DNA of 64,000 bases from positions 434,001 to 498,000 of the forward strand of contig JAVTLE010000013.1 of NCBI GenBank assembly GCA_033439295.1. The letters run 5' to 3'. The notes below the pieces were generated by a model. The model was not told the origin of the DNA, made no database searches, and saw only the letters and a list, made by a program, of their open reading frames with translations. This document shows, piece after piece, positions 11,501 through 23,506 of this stretch. The translations under genes and the position numbers were made by a program. The DNA comes from Deuterostichococcus epilithicus. Lineage: Eukaryota; Chlorophyta; Trebouxiophyceae; Prasiolales; Stichococcaceae. Position 1 is the first letter of the stretch, and each line of letters opens with the position of its first letter.

Positions 11501-14500
11501 CCTCGCCACCCAGAGTGGCCACCCTCCCCTCAGGGGATACCATGACCAACACAGGTTGGACTCAATATCCCCTGTTACCCACGTCTGCACACCACCACAT
11601 GGAGACCGGGTGTCAGTGGCGAGAGACGTGGGGCGCAGACCACCAAGCATTGCTGAAGATGTCATGGACGGCCGCCGGCATGTCCGACTGCCTCGGCCTT
11701 GCAGGCGCGACTGCGTGCAGCTTGCAGAGCGCTGAGTGCTGTCCCCTCGCCCCTTGTCTGCACAGGTCGGAGACGTTGGAGGTGCTGTTCGGAGCCATCG
11801 CGCCGGTGCAAACGGTGCGTCGGTGCGGCTGCTCTTGCAGCCGTCCTATCTTGACTGCCCTGACCATGTCCCCATCAGCATCACCGCGTTCCAGTGCCTC
11901 TGCTGTTCCGTCCTGCGGCTCGGCTGCCTGCCATGCAAGCCGCACGAGGCAGCTGCTCTGCGGCAGGTTCTCATCCCGGGCGGGACATGTGAGTGGGTGG
12001 GTCGTTACCATATACAAGGGATCAATCAGAGACCCCGTTCATGGCCCTGAATCATGCCCAGTGCTGGGCTGGTGCGAGTGTCAGTCAGCGTGGGGTGGCA
12101 GCGAGGACGCAGGGCCTGCCGCCGTGCGACCTGTTGAACAAGCTGTCAGACAAGCTCTTCCAGTGTGCCTGAAAGAGTGGCGCGGCGCGCCTGCAGGTTC
12201 GACTGGTGACGGACCGCTTCACTGGGCAGCCGCGCGGCTTTGGCTTTGCGCACTTTGATAGCGCCGTCGACGCCGCCAAAGTGCTGCACACCTTCAATGT
12301 GCGCCGTCCTTCCCACCTCAGATGCCATATTCGCAGTCACCCCACCCACCCACCCCGATGCTCAGTGCTGCCGGAACTTAAGCAGTGCTGAGGTTTCTCT
12401 GACCTCAGGAGTTGCTTGCATGACTTGGACAGCCTCACAGCCATCAGAGTGACAGGAGCTGAGTAAGCACCCCCACAGTTGCGACACCGCACAAGGCTGA
12501 CTGGGCCTGTAAGGCTGCTACTGCGGGCCGACAAGGGAGAAGTGCTGACTCGTTGACTGAGGAGTTGCCAGTATCTGCTGCCAATGCAACCAAATCCTGA
12601 CACTCAATTACATTGCATCAGCCGAGTTCGGCTTCTTTGTACTGCTGCTGTTGTGATTTCCCGTGTGGATCCCGCGGTTGACTGGCAGCTGGCTACAAGC
12701 AGATACCTGCCCACGATATCCGGTACTGTTATCATGGCCATGTACGGGAGCAGTCATGACGAACACCAGGTAGCAGGACACACGTTGAGGGCCCATGCTC
12801 TCACCTCTGCTAGGCGCCTCCAGGCGTCTGGTGCGCATCCTGGGTTTTAGATCTGGGGTTTAGAGGGGCACCTTGCTTTGTCGCCGCCAGATGCACCGGG
12901 CTGCCCTTGAGTGCCTCTGAACCAGGGACGGGCAATCCAAACGGGGGCCTCAGGAGCGTCCACAGTGCTTCCTCAAGAGTGGTACCTGCTGCCGCGCAGA
13001 ACCGTGTAGTGCCAGAGGCGCAGCACGCGCCGCTGCGGCTGTGCTATGCGCGTCCGCAGCCGCCCGGCCAGCAGCGGGCGGCCGTCGCCGCCGGCCCCGC
13101 TGCCGAGGCGCTGCAGGCGAGCTTCCCTGCTGCCACGCAAAGCGAATGCCCCCGCCGACTCACTGACCTGCTGACCCGCTCTTTGCTCTCAGCCCTGCGG
13201 CCCCTGCAACTGTCCCACACCAGCCAGGCGAGCTGTCCTTGCCTCAAGCTTCCTTTTCACCTCATGCACACCTGCTTGATCCTGAACCCTCCCGAAGAAT
13301 CTGTCGCTCCCTGCAGGCCGCGATGGCAATGCAGGCATACTCGAGCTGGGCGCCAAAGGAGTTCGACGAGAGCGCCCTCGGGCAGGAGACAGGGCAGGCT
13401 GACGCCGCCCAGCCAGCAGCGGACGGCGCGGCGGCTCAGGCGGACGCAGCTTCTGCCGCAGCCGGCCCAGCAGCGGCGGAGGGCGGCGCAGCAGCGGCGG
13501 ACGGAACAGCGGCGGCAGACGGCACGGCGGCGGCGGCGGCGGCGGCGGCGGTCGCTGCGCAGCAAGAAGCGGAGCAGCGGCAGGCAAACTTCGTGTATGA
13601 TCCAGCCACAGGTGACGCCCTGCCTGCCTGCTCGTTTGCCTGCCTGCTCAGCAGGTTTTAGGATTGAGGGTGGGATGCGCGCAGGGGGGCGGGCAGCTGT
13701 GCCCAACGTGAGAGGGCGCGCTTCCTGCCAGGAGGATGGAGGGGTGAGAGGAAGAATCGTCAAGCACAAGCCGCCTGCGCTGCGTGGGTGTGCTGCTGCA
13801 CAGGAAGGTGTCAGCCCGATGCCGCGCTGCCGCTGCTGTTTTGCGGCGTCTGCGCAGTCGCTTTCACGAGTCTCTCCGCTTATGTATGTCCTGCGCTTGC
13901 AGGTTACCTTCTGGACTCGGCGTCGGGGCTGTATCATGACGCCAACACGGGCTTCTACTTCGACTCCAATGCGCAGGCCAGTTGCACTGCTGCTCACTCT
14001 TCCATGGCATCTCCTCCGTTCAATGTGGGTTCTGTGGCCGAGTGCGGGGCAGCTTCTGGGCTCGGCGACTCGGGCCTTTGCCTACACTGGCACATTAGAA
14101 TGTGGAGGCCTTCATCTCGTGTGTTGCGCTGGCCAACTTGCACCACGGCTTGCGCAGTGCCAGACTCGGGGCTCGCGGCTCTCATACCGGCATCCTGAGT
14201 TTGGCTGGCGAGCGCCTGCGACAAAGGTTGTTTGTAACTCGTCAATGCTGCAGGTCTGGCTGGCTTGGGATGCTGCTTCTGGTCAGTATGTGCCAGCAGA
14301 GGGTCAGGTCGGCACGGCAGCCGCTGATGCTGCCCCGCCACCCGGCGACGGTTTCGCACCAGGTGCCAACACCTGAGTTGTCTTGTGCGCACAAGTGTGC
14401 TGTAGTTCTCAGGCCAGCGAAACCTTTCACGCGCTGTCCAGGCGCGTACGCATGTCGCTGCTGTTGCTGCCACAAGGCGGCGGTGGCTATGTCTCATGCC

Positions 14501-15525
14501 CAGCGGCAGACGGTTTCTGCCTCCCTGGTCGCAGGCACGGGCTCAGGCCCGGCGCAGCAGCCCGGCACGGCAAGCAGCCACGACTGCGTGCCCGTGCCTG
14601 CCGGCCAGGCCGAGGCCGCGGCTGCAGGGCCGCCCGCGGCGGCCGGCGTGCCACANCTGGAGGCGGCGGGTGCCGCGGCGCGGCCGGCGGCCGCCCGGCG
14701 CGGCGGCGAGGCGCGACCATCGGCTCCGCGCCGCAGCTCAGCCGCGAGGGCATACAGGCGGCGCTGCGCCAGGCAGAGGTGCGGCGGCTCGTAGCTGCTT
14801 CCTTGACTTCCTTGACTTCCTGAGCTCTCCCACACTGCGTCTTGGCCGGACGGGCATCCAGGCTACGCTCTGTCAGGCAGATTCGCGGTCATACCCGGCA
14901 GCTTTTTCGACTCGCTTGTGCTCCTCCTGCTATCAACCATGCATGCTGCGACCAGGGAGTCGCGACATCGTCGGCGCAGCGTCGAAGAGTCCCCACCAGA
15001 GTCCCCACTAGAGTCCCGTGCCTTGAGGATTTGCACGCAGCCCAAGGTGTGAGATCCCAGCGCATGCTCCCATGCTCGTGCAGGAGAAGGAGCGTCTCAG
15101 GCAGCTGCAGGAGGCTAAGAGGGCCAAGGCGGCCAAGGCTGCTGCCGCCAGGGCGGCCGCGAGGCCGGCCCGCCCGCTGGCGGNNCCTGCGCCGCCGGCC
15201 GCGGCGGCGCAGAGCGCTGCACTGCCGCAGCCAGCCCCAGGCGTCGTGCAGGTGTGTGCCCGAATCACGCTGCGACCAAATCGCCCAAAGCATTGCTGGT
15301 GGAGCACACGCTCTGGGGTTTTGAAGTCCCACACCTGGGAGGTGTTCATTTTGAGGTGCAGCAGTGCCAGGCCTGCCCTCGCACAGCAATATCCACCGGG
15401 GTCGAGTGTGCAGGCACTGTGCCGCTGTGCTGCCCTGGTCCTCGTTCCTGACCGGCATGCTCCCCGCTGCACGGCAGGGCGTCGTGCACCGCGGCAAGTG
15501 GGCGCCGAAGATGCCGCAAGCCTGA
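8527..15525 (+). CDS. RBM5/RBM10/SUA-like RNA-binding splicing regulator
   Basis: Exons that chain in phase include 8527-8636, 8850-9064, 9195-9286, about 10052-10140, 10349-10397, 10697-10767, 10920-11128, 11331-11447, 11766-11814, 12197-12298, 13000-13116, 13317-13611, 13903-13976, 14254-14362, then about 14440-14778, 15084-15251 and 15478-15525 (TGA). Domain order is an N-terminal Arg/Ser/Asp-rich region, RRM1 (HTVFLK, GVPFHK, RNP1 RGFAFL), a RanBP2 zinc finger (W.C..C...C..C at DWACDMC and CHQC), RRM2 (VLKVSNL, RNP1 RGFGFAHF), then an OCRE region (YLLDSASGLYHDANTGFYFD) and a coiled KERLRQLQEAKRAK segment. This order is that of RBM5/RBM10 and Arabidopsis SUA, which control alternative splicing with U2 snRNP and U2AF. 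No G-patch is visible. Three introns use GC donors (after 11128, 13116 and 13976). N bases at 14656 and 15184-15185 make the C-terminal frame less sure. Confidence 0.87.
10126..10173 (+). repeat. Duplicated exon end plus 5' splice site
   Basis: The motif CACAGTCTTTCTGAAGGTG occurs twice, 24 bases apart. The first copy is the end of the exon encoding HTVFLK with its donor; the second lies just inside the intron and forms an alternative donor eight codons later. Confidence 0.8.
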
Positions 15526-16982
15526 GCGGAGCCGCTGCCGTGGCTCCCTGGCGGTGCATGCCACGTCGTGTGCTTTGCTGCTGTGCGCACGGCCGGCCCG
15601 CAGCAGGTCTGGGATGCACACTCGCGAAGTCAACACACGGAGAGTAGAGAAGCACAGCGTGGTTGGAAGCCCGCGATAGGGCAGGAACGCGCGAACGAAT
15701 CTGACGTAGCATGTGCTCGTTGACAGTAGTGGTGTGTCTGGCCTGGCTTTCATGCCTCTTGGCCATCAGGATCCCCACCGCCAATTCGGTGCACATCTAG
15801 CCACTCTCTAGCCGCTTTTCCCGTCTCTTCTCTTGTCTCCTCCGTGGTCTCCTGCCTTCAAACCCGGCGCATGACGGAAGTCGTTATCGACGTCACCCTG
15901 CTTCCAAAATTGGGCACGCCTCAGCAGCCTTTGCACCCAAACTAGAGCTGAACACGGCCGCCTGCAGTAACGACAGTCGCCCTACTGCCTGCCTCCCGTG
16001 CTGTTCCTGTTGATGGTGCCAGCTGCCGCCCATGCGGCCTGGGCTCCATGCCGTGTTCTCAACAGACGAGCTGGTGGCGTCCTGAGCCCTCCTCTCCTCA
16101 TCCGCAGCCGCCTGCTGCGTCATCGCCGTCTTGTGCAGTGTGCGTGAGGGCGCCGCGAGCAGGGAGCCATGGAGACGCCGCGCTCTCCCCACTGCCGCCG
16201 GGGCTGCTTCTATATGGGAAAGGCTGCCCCGCCGGCCGCGTGGCCACAGCATCTGGCGTTGCCGGCTGCAGCGCCGCACCGTCCCAAAAGTCGTCCCGGA
16301 CCCCCATCCGCCTGAGAGGGAGCAGGTTGGGCAGCAACCATCGATACTGAGTCAGCCCACTCCGCACGCATATGCTCAGGCCGCCAGGCTGCAGCGAAGC
16401 ACACCATGCTGGCAATGCATTGGCTCCTGCCCCGAGTCCAGGCTGCTATACGGATGGCATGCCGTGCTGCTGGTTTCTCACGTCATCCAGACTACACCGT
16501 GCAGGTTCAGGCACACTCAGCGACACCTCAAGGGCGAAGGCCCCGGGCTCCATGGCTGCAGTGCATCCGGACTGACAGCGAAGGGGTTGGGCGGCGCTGC
16601 CTCGGCAGGCCGGTCGCCCTGCAGCGGGTGCAGGGGGTCCCCCACCGGCGGCTCCCACAGCGGCGGCGGCGGCCGCCGGGCAGCCGTGCTGAAGGGCTGA
16701 CGCATCTCGGCGCCAGGCCAATCCTGGTGCCGCGGCGGGCTGCCGCTGCTGCCACGGCTGCCGCTGCTGCTGCTGCATGGGGTGCCGGCGCCGGGCTTCA
16801 ACTTGACGCCTGGCATGGGACAACTCGGAGGCTGGTGGCTGTTGCTGCAGTCTGCAACGCAACGTAGGGCCCCGATGCTGCACACAGCCGCAGCGCCTTG
16901 CTGGAGCGAGCTGTGCTCAGCTGGACGGGCTTTCGCTCTGCACACCATGCAACCTTGCCACCAGCACGTCTGGTTGTTGCAG
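15526..16982. other. Unresolved region; Gln/Ala-rich exon candidate on the minus strand
   Basis: The first several hundred bases look like 3' UTR. Between 16446 and 16883 the minus strand has an open frame with good splice signals (acceptor ctgcag before the Gln-rich part, donor gtgtcg after ALE) that encodes a Gln-, Ala- and Pro-rich segment. The plus strand is also open in several frames and is not clearly worse. I cannot decide the strand. Confidence 0.25.
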
Positions 16983-17328
16983 GCAGACGTCAGGGCTGTG
17001 CAGCCAGAAAAGGTGTACATGAAGTATCTTTGCCTATTCCTCTCGCGTGCGCACCTTGAGGCAGGCGCAGGCGTGCAAATGCCGCCGGCATTGGAAGCGC
17101 TCTGGGCGGTGGCGGGCCGGGGGGTTCTGCGGGCATGGCCTGTGCCGTGCAGTCATTTCCCGTCGCCCCTGAGCCACGAGCGTTAACGCATTCAGGTCTC
17201 GCTCTTGCCGGCGCTGCTTGTGCCTGCACATGCAGTCCATGCGTCTGCCCAGCGATCTCCAGCAGCTGCTCCTAATGCTAGGAGATTTGAGGCGGCAGGA
17301 CAGCTACGACCCTCCAGCAATGGCTCGG
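16983..17328 (+). CDS. Possible two-exon fragment, unknown
   Basis: Exons 16983-17012 (ADVRAVQPEK) and 17196-17328 have good acceptors and donors and join in frame to give an Ala/Pro/Ser-rich peptide. No domain is recognisable and neither end of the gene could be found. This may be spurious. Confidence 0.25.
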
Positions 17329-17497
17329 GTGATCCGGTGGCAAGGTGTGGGCGCCTCGCAACACAGTGACAAGCACTGTTCCATCGAGTCGCCCCTGACC
17401 ACTGCCAGGTGTGCTCCCTGCCAGTGGTCAAACTTCCACGCTCTTTGCTCAACTGTGACAATGGTGCCGGCGGCTGAAGACTCCCTTTCGTCGTCCA

Positions 17498-18076
17498 GTG
17501 ACACCGAAGAGGCTATGGCGGGCAGTGTTGGCTGCTGGCGGCTTGCAGCCGCTGCTGCATGCGATGGCAGCACCTGCATTAGCATATGCGGACATAGCAC
17601 TCATCTGCGTGTTGCAAGCAAGACTGCTGTTGTGTACAATACCAGGAATGCTTTTGGAGAGTTTCACATGGCATCAGCCGTCATATATGAGCGTGAAGTC
17701 AATGGCACAGCACAACCAGGAGCTGCTGTAGATTACCAATGAGTGCATGCCGCCGCTGTGCCTACTCTGCTGGTCAGCATATGGCACCATGTTGCTTCCG
17801 CATGACGGCGGCGATGCATGGCTGATGATGTTGTCTCTGATGCCCCTGCTTGTTGACATCTTTAGCTCCTGCTTTGCATCAGACGACTCTGGATCTGCCG
17901 CATCGCTGCTGCTGTGCTCGCCAGCAGCATCCGGCTGGGAACTCGCTCCAGTGGTGCTGCACATTTACTTGCCCATGCTCAGTGAGGAGAGAGTCCACAT
18001 GTCGCGCAACCTTCCGGATGAATTACCAAGTGACGAACGGAACGTCAATCAGAAAGGTGTGGGGATGAAGAAGTAA
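17498..18076 (+). pseudogene. Hydrophobic ORF interrupted by one in-frame TAG
   Basis: One plus-strand frame runs from the GTG at 17498 (no ATG is evident there) to the TAA at 18074-18076 and is broken only by a TAG at 17729-17731. It is rich in Leu, Met and Ala (LLHAMAAPALAYADIALICV before the stop, MLSLMPLLVDIFSSCF after it), so it would be partly membrane-embedded. The antisense strand is also largely open, so this could be a shadow. If real, it is either a pseudogene or uses read-through of TAG. No family is recognised. Confidence 0.3.
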
Positions 18077-18339
18077 GGACGAGACACAGGCTCGCTCATT
18101 GTCTACTGACAGAAAGACCGCAACCCAATTGGTCGGCGGTTTTGTTTCGCCCCTCATAATACTTCAGCCAAGTGCTCCCGAACTTTGCAAGTTGATGGCT
18201 AGGTAGGTGAAGTCTGAAACTGCTGGCTCAGAAGGGTCTGACGGACGCTACCCGAGCAGTTCAAACTATTCGGGAAAACCTGAGCAGTTACCTCTTGGTT
18301 CGAGTTGGGAGCGCCCCAAGCACCGTTATGGCGCAGAAA

Positions 18340-21300
18340 TCAAGTCAAAGCATCGTCATTTGTACAGCTGTGGGTGTGCCACACACTTCCTCGTTTCCGC
18401 GTCGGCGCATCCTCAGCAGGCCGATGCAGCAGCGCCCAGGCCTGTCTGCGCCTTCGAGCTCCTCTGAGTGGCGATTGGCAGAGCCTGCGCCGCACCGCCA
18501 TCAGCCACCATCTCTGGCCCGGCGTCACAGGGGGCATGCCACCGCCCAGCCCGATCCCGGGCCGGCCGGCCCTCGGCATGGGCGGCGTCAGCCTGGCAAC
18601 CGCCCGGCTGCTGCGCATCCAGCCGGTGGCTGCTCAGCTGCCGGCTGCCGGGCTCCCCCCCGGACGGACGCCGGCTGCTGGGCTGCTGGCCGCAGGGCGG
18701 ACATCCTTCCAGCTGGGAGCTGGAGCTGGAAGCTGGAAGTATGTCCGCCCAGCGGCAGCCCGCGTGCCGGGCCTCCGGCGCCGGCGCCGCAGCGCGGGGG
18801 TCCACTGAGCGGCTGCATGTGCGGCTGCCGCTCCCGCCGCGCCGGCCCCTCTCCGCGCCGCCGGCGCTGCNGCCGCCCTCGCGGGCGCTGGGGCCCGCGC
18901 GGGCGCTGCCGGCCTGCGATGCCGCGCTGCCGCAGGCGCTGCCGGGGGGCTGCGCCCAGGGCGGGAGCCTCAGGCGCGACGGCTGCGGCGTGTTCGCCAC
19001 CGCGCCGCCGGCCTGGGCCCTGCGGCGCAGGCAGCAAACATGGTTGGAGACTTGAGCAGGGTTCTTGGCAAGCCGGCGCGCCGCTGCCCGGCAACCGAGG
19101 CCCAGCCTGAAAAGCAGACTTGCCCCTCAGATGTGCGCACATACGTGTGTGAGTGCAGGGGAGCGCACTGGTAGTTGGCGACGTCGACGCGCTGCAGGGA
19201 GTCGCCGCCGATCCAGGCGGCCGCATGCAGGAAGAAGCGGTGCTGCTTCGCGCCCATGTCTCTCAGCGCCCCCATGAACCTGAAAGGGTTGGGGGAAAAG
19301 TGCAAGCCATGCGTCGCATTACTCCGATTCCGAGGCAGGTACAACGGTTGGGCCTGCTCCATACTGCACAAGCAGACAGGCATACAAGGCGTGGATACTC
19401 CAGCTGCACATAGTCACACACGACAGCTCAACAGCGTGCGAGGCCGCTGAGGGCGAGGCAATGTGAGACGGCGCCGCCGGGAGAGAACTACCTTTGAAAA
19501 TCCAAAACCATGAAGCATCATTCGTGGCTGTTCGCACCTGGAGGCGAACCAGGAGGAAGCGTCCGCCAAGCGGCAGGCCTCGCCACACAGCAACACCACG
19601 GGCGGCGCGCCCCGCAGCCGGTCCTGCGCCGAAGGCAGTGTGCCCAGCAGCGAGTCAGCGACGAGGTGCCAATGCCAGCAGGGGGCTGTCCCGCGCACGA
19701 CGGACGTGTCGGCTGGTGACGCGAGCAGGAAGACAGTCAAGGTCCTGGGCGACAGGTCCCAGGTGTCTGCCGCTTCGGCTTGCAGCAGGAACGATCCCGG
19801 GCTGCGGGGCTGGGGGAAAGGGGGGGGAGTGTTGCGGTCGTGCTTGGTGTGCGCATTTGTGGCGCACAGCGCACCTGGGAGAAGGCCTCCTCGAAGCCGC
19901 CGGCGTCGGCGCGCAGGCCGGCCGCTGGGAACAGGTCCGGCGCCTGGTCGTGCATGCATGCGAGGACCCACCGCCAGAAGCCGTCCAGCCCCTGCAGGGT
20001 GGGCAGCACTGCTTGCCGCCCAGGCACCCAGAGAGGACAAGCGGCGACATGATTGCAACAAACCTGGGCACGAAGCACAATGCCGCATCTGCGGGTCGTC
20101 CGGGCAGGTGGAGTTTGCGGCGCCATCGAACAGCCTGGTTTGAGGCAGGCTTTGGGCATTGGAGACACTGTTCAGGGGGCATGCACCCCATGCCCACCAA
20201 ACGGAAACCCGCAGCAAAACAGCCGAACGAGGCCCCGCACTTGTGAGAAGGGGCAGCTGTCGAATGGCAGGTGCACGACGCGGAAGGCCTGCATGCGGCC
20301 AGTGGTCGCCAGGAAATGGCGCGGCAGGCGGCGCGCGAGCGCCGCCGCGATCGCGTCTCGCATCACCCGCCGCTCATCCACCACCTGGACGGTTCAGAAG
20401 GGCAGGAATCTCGGGAGGCTCGCTCGCCTACAGGACCAGCGCCGGTTGTCCTGCTTGGGCGGCTGAGATGGCGCCTTGCCAAAAGCGGACCCAGCCCACT
20501 CCCCCTGGAGGACCAGCCGCATGCACCACCAGTCCTGCAGGGTGGGAGCTCAGGGGGGCACGCACGGCCCGCACGGCAGGCAGAGGGCATCATGCAAGGG
20601 ACCCTGAACCCTGAGCCCTGAAGCCTGAACCCGCACCGCGATGTGGGAGCCGGCCACGAGGAGCTCCAGCTCCCGCCGCAGCTTCCCAGCCTCCACCTTC
20701 CGTTGCTGCCCGGCCTCCGCCTTGGGTTTGCGGGAAGGCTGCGCCAGCTCGGGTGCAGCATCGGCGCCCGTGGGCAGGCGTGCGGCGGCGGGCGCGGCGG
20801 GCGCATCGCGACTGACCGCCGGCGTGGCAGCGGTGCGGGGGACCGCCACCCCCGCCGCGCCTTGCAGCTTGCCCGCCGCCGATTGTACCTGCGCGCGAAA
20901 TTGAGGAGCCTGTGAGCCAGCTTACGTCCCTCTGCGTCCCACAGGCTCCGCAGCCGCCTGCGAACCCTGCCAGATGGCGTTCAGCTGGCAGGGCGAGGGG
21001 TCTGTGCGCCTGATAAAAGTCTGGGTGCTGCGTTGTGTGTTGCTCAACTTGACTGCAATGATCTTGTCCGCAGCCGCAGGCTGTGCAGTGGGGCTGGCGC
21101 AGGGTCGGCGGCCGGTCACACGGCAGGCCAGGAGGTTGGGGGTGGGCACACAGGCTGCTCGCCTGGGCCCGCGTGAAGGCATACTCGTCGTTGATGGAGG
21201 TGAACGAGTCGTGCCGCATCTCTGGCGGCGGCGAGTCGCTCCTGCACGCCCGCCAGCGGCATCACGTTAGATCTAGCGAAAAGCGTGCTGGTAAGCAGGC

Positions 21301-22653
21301 TGGGCTCTGTCTGTGGTGCAACCCAAAGCTGCACCTGCAGGGTACGTACGTCGACTGCGGGATCCTGATGGCTTGGCCTGGGCACAAGCGTGCTGAAGCC
21401 CAACGTACGGCTGAGCGGGCGCCGACAGGTGGCGTCCTGCAAGCTTTGCTCTAGCAAAGCAGGTGGCTCTAGAATCCGTGAAATCCAACACCAGGCCCAG
21501 GCTAGCGGGTTGAGCTGATCACAGCGCACCCTGCAGTCGAGTGCCAGGATTCCTTGGACAAGTCTCTCGCAGTGGGCGCGACAGGCGGCTCGCGGCACGC
21601 CGCTGCAACGCTGCTGCACACCGCAGGAGGCTGCGAGCTGCTTCCCGCTGTAGGCTTCGGCAGCTCGTGCGCCGATGCGGCCTGGAAGGCAGGCACACCG
21701 ACATAGTGTGCAAGGCTTGGGTATCAGGTGCATTGTCTGAAGCGGGGACACCCAGCAATGGGCTGTAACTGGCTGAGAGACCGCTGAGCCTCTGCTAGTT
21801 TGAGCGGCAAAGGCGTACCCAGCGCCTTGTCGCACAAGATTGGCCGCGGCAGCGCAACTCGCGGTGGCAGGCCGAGCTGCAACTACAGGCATGGCAGGCT
21901 GCACACATGGCGAGGTTCGTGTGCTTGAAGCCACAGATTGTGGCAGCTCGCTCACCTGCACGAACCGCTTTGACTCGGCCGGCGCCGTCAGCGCCTCGTG
22001 GATGACCTCCAGCTGCATACGCTGCAGCTTAGGGCTGCCGCCAGGGTGCACGCTGCCGCCAAAGGCTGCCGCCTTCTCGGCTATACGGTGCGAGACGTGG
22101 CCTGCAGTAGGCACTGTGTGAGTCAAAAAACGCTTGGCAACGGTTGCTGCCCGGAAGAGATCATTCCGGCCATCTGCGAGCTTGTACTTGGCAGGTACAA
22201 GGCACTGTGCACGCTCCCACACACCTGAGTTCCCGCACACACGATTACAGGGCCGGTGCCACAGGGTCGACGCCCTTGCAGGTCGCATCGGAGATGTCTC
22301 GGCTGCCTGAAACCACTGACGCGCGCGCAAAGCCAAGAAGAAGAACTCGCTGCAGTACAGCCTCAGTGGACCTATCCCGCAGCCAGATAGAGGCAGAACT
22401 TGCCTTGGTGTCTGCTCGGTCGCAGGCGGACCGGGCAATCAGCGCTCCTGCCCGCTGTGACAAGGCCAAGGTCATCGATGACGTCGGCCAGCTTGGCTGC
22501 GGGGTCGGCAGCCGCAAATCCCCAGTCGGTGCTCCACTCGCATGCCTCGCCAACTGGCAGGCCTAGTAGGCCTTGAACGGCGCCCAGCGTTGAACTCCGG
22601 GACAACAGCAGCCTCCGCGCCGGCGTCCCGTCGATCGCGACGAAGAGCAGCAT
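18340..22653 (-). CDS. Multi-exon protein of unknown function
   Basis: Starts at ATG 22653-22651 with a compact first exon (22653-22400, MLLFVAIDGTPARRLLL) whose strand pattern resembles a beta-grasp (ubiquitin-like) fold. Further exons with good splice signals lie near 22090-21956 (QRMQLEVIHEALTAPAESK), 21560-21300 (TLGFSTLVPRPSHQDPAVDV), 21240-21150 (RHDSFTSINDEYAFTRAQ, GC donor), 20905-20643 (Lys/Glu coiled segment ending LELLVAGSHIA), 20545-20480 (DWWCMRLVLQGEW), 20385-20240 (VVDERRVMRDAIAAALARRL), 20030-19870, 19790-19510 (VVLLCGEACRLADASSWF) and 19340-19170 (FFLHAAAWIGGDSLQRVDV). The tail is Gly/Pro-rich with an N at 18871. Several phases were not reconciled, and it could be two genes. 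I do not recognise the family. Confidence 0.45.
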
Positions 22654-23050
22654 CTCAGCAGCCGCGTCGTTGTGCCCATGCGCCTACCTGTGCCCGAAAA
22701 CCATTTCACCCAGGGCTCGCCCAAAACCTGCGCTTGGCGCCAATGTGCTGCTATACAGGCTCGCAAAATCACGGATGACCCAAAACACAATCAAGCAGGA
22801 CGCTGATGGATTGCAGACAAAAGATTATGACAAAGGACCTTCAACGAAAGAATGAGATCATGCTGTACGACCGACTGGCGGCGAATTGCGAGCAGGCTGC
22901 CTTACCAGTAGTGGATCCACAATGCAGTTTTCCGACGCTAGGCCTGCCTGCCGGGTCTATCGGCCGGACTGCACAGGGCCGGCAAGTAACACTTTACCGG
23001 ATGCACCCTGACAGGCGATCGACGGGCCAAGCTGCTGCTGCTGCTGCTGC

Positions 23051-23086
<36 letters not shown>

Positions 23087-23506
23087 GATGCGGTCAAAGA
23101 GACGACAGGCTGTAGCTACCTTTGTAGCTAGCGAAGGTCCGGCGTGGACCAGCGGCGCCAATTCGCACATCCTTTTTTCCGTACCCCGGGACTCAAAAGC
23201 CCCGGGACTTACAAGTGTGCCAGGGACAGAGTCATGCCCCAGGACTTCAGGGGCAAGTGCAGAGAGTTGAGCAGAGGAGCAGACGAACACCTCACCAGCA
23301 ACGACGGTCAGGCACAGCGCCGTGAAGGCTGACGGCCGGCAGTGGCTGTGGCGGCGGGGCGCGCAGTTATCCTCACGCTGCACAGCGGGCCTCGCCCTCG
23401 GCCGCCAGCCCCCCGCGCCTGGCCCTCAGAGATCGTGCTTGCAGCGGCAGGACCCTTCGGGCGGCAGGTTTTCCGGCAACTCCCTGCACGTGCCGCGGCA
23501 CGAGCG
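22654..23506. other. Intergenic stretch with a trinucleotide repeat
   Basis: Separates the start of the unknown minus-strand gene from the end of the deformylase gene. Apart from the GCT repeat, no supported gene was seen. Open frames in the GC-rich part from 23300 to 23500 have no chaining partner. Confidence 0.45.
23031..23084. repeat. (GCT)n microsatellite
   Basis: About eighteen GCT units with one CCG interruption. It would read as poly-Ala on both strands in one frame, but no gene was found to include it. Confidence 0.9.

Noticed and set aside
13527-13550. Poly-Ala/GGC run as a separate repeat element
   Set aside because: It is part of the coding linker of the RBM5-like protein, with mixed Ala codons.
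17498-18076. Reassigned genetic code (TAG as Gln) for the organism
   Set aside because: None of the well-phased exons of RF2, HRQ1, AKR2-like, deformylase or the methyltransferase contains an in-frame TAG, and the phosphatase gene ends with TAG.
20041-20110. Plus-strand zinc-knuckle-like pattern (C..H....C..C) opposite the unknown minus gene
   Set aside because: No splice signals or neighbouring exons support a plus-strand gene there, and the minus strand carries phased exons on both sides.
21116-22438. 440-residue uninterrupted minus-strand frame
   Set aside because: It spans several exons and introns. Parts with protein-like composition fall in different frames with splice signals between, so it is not one exon.
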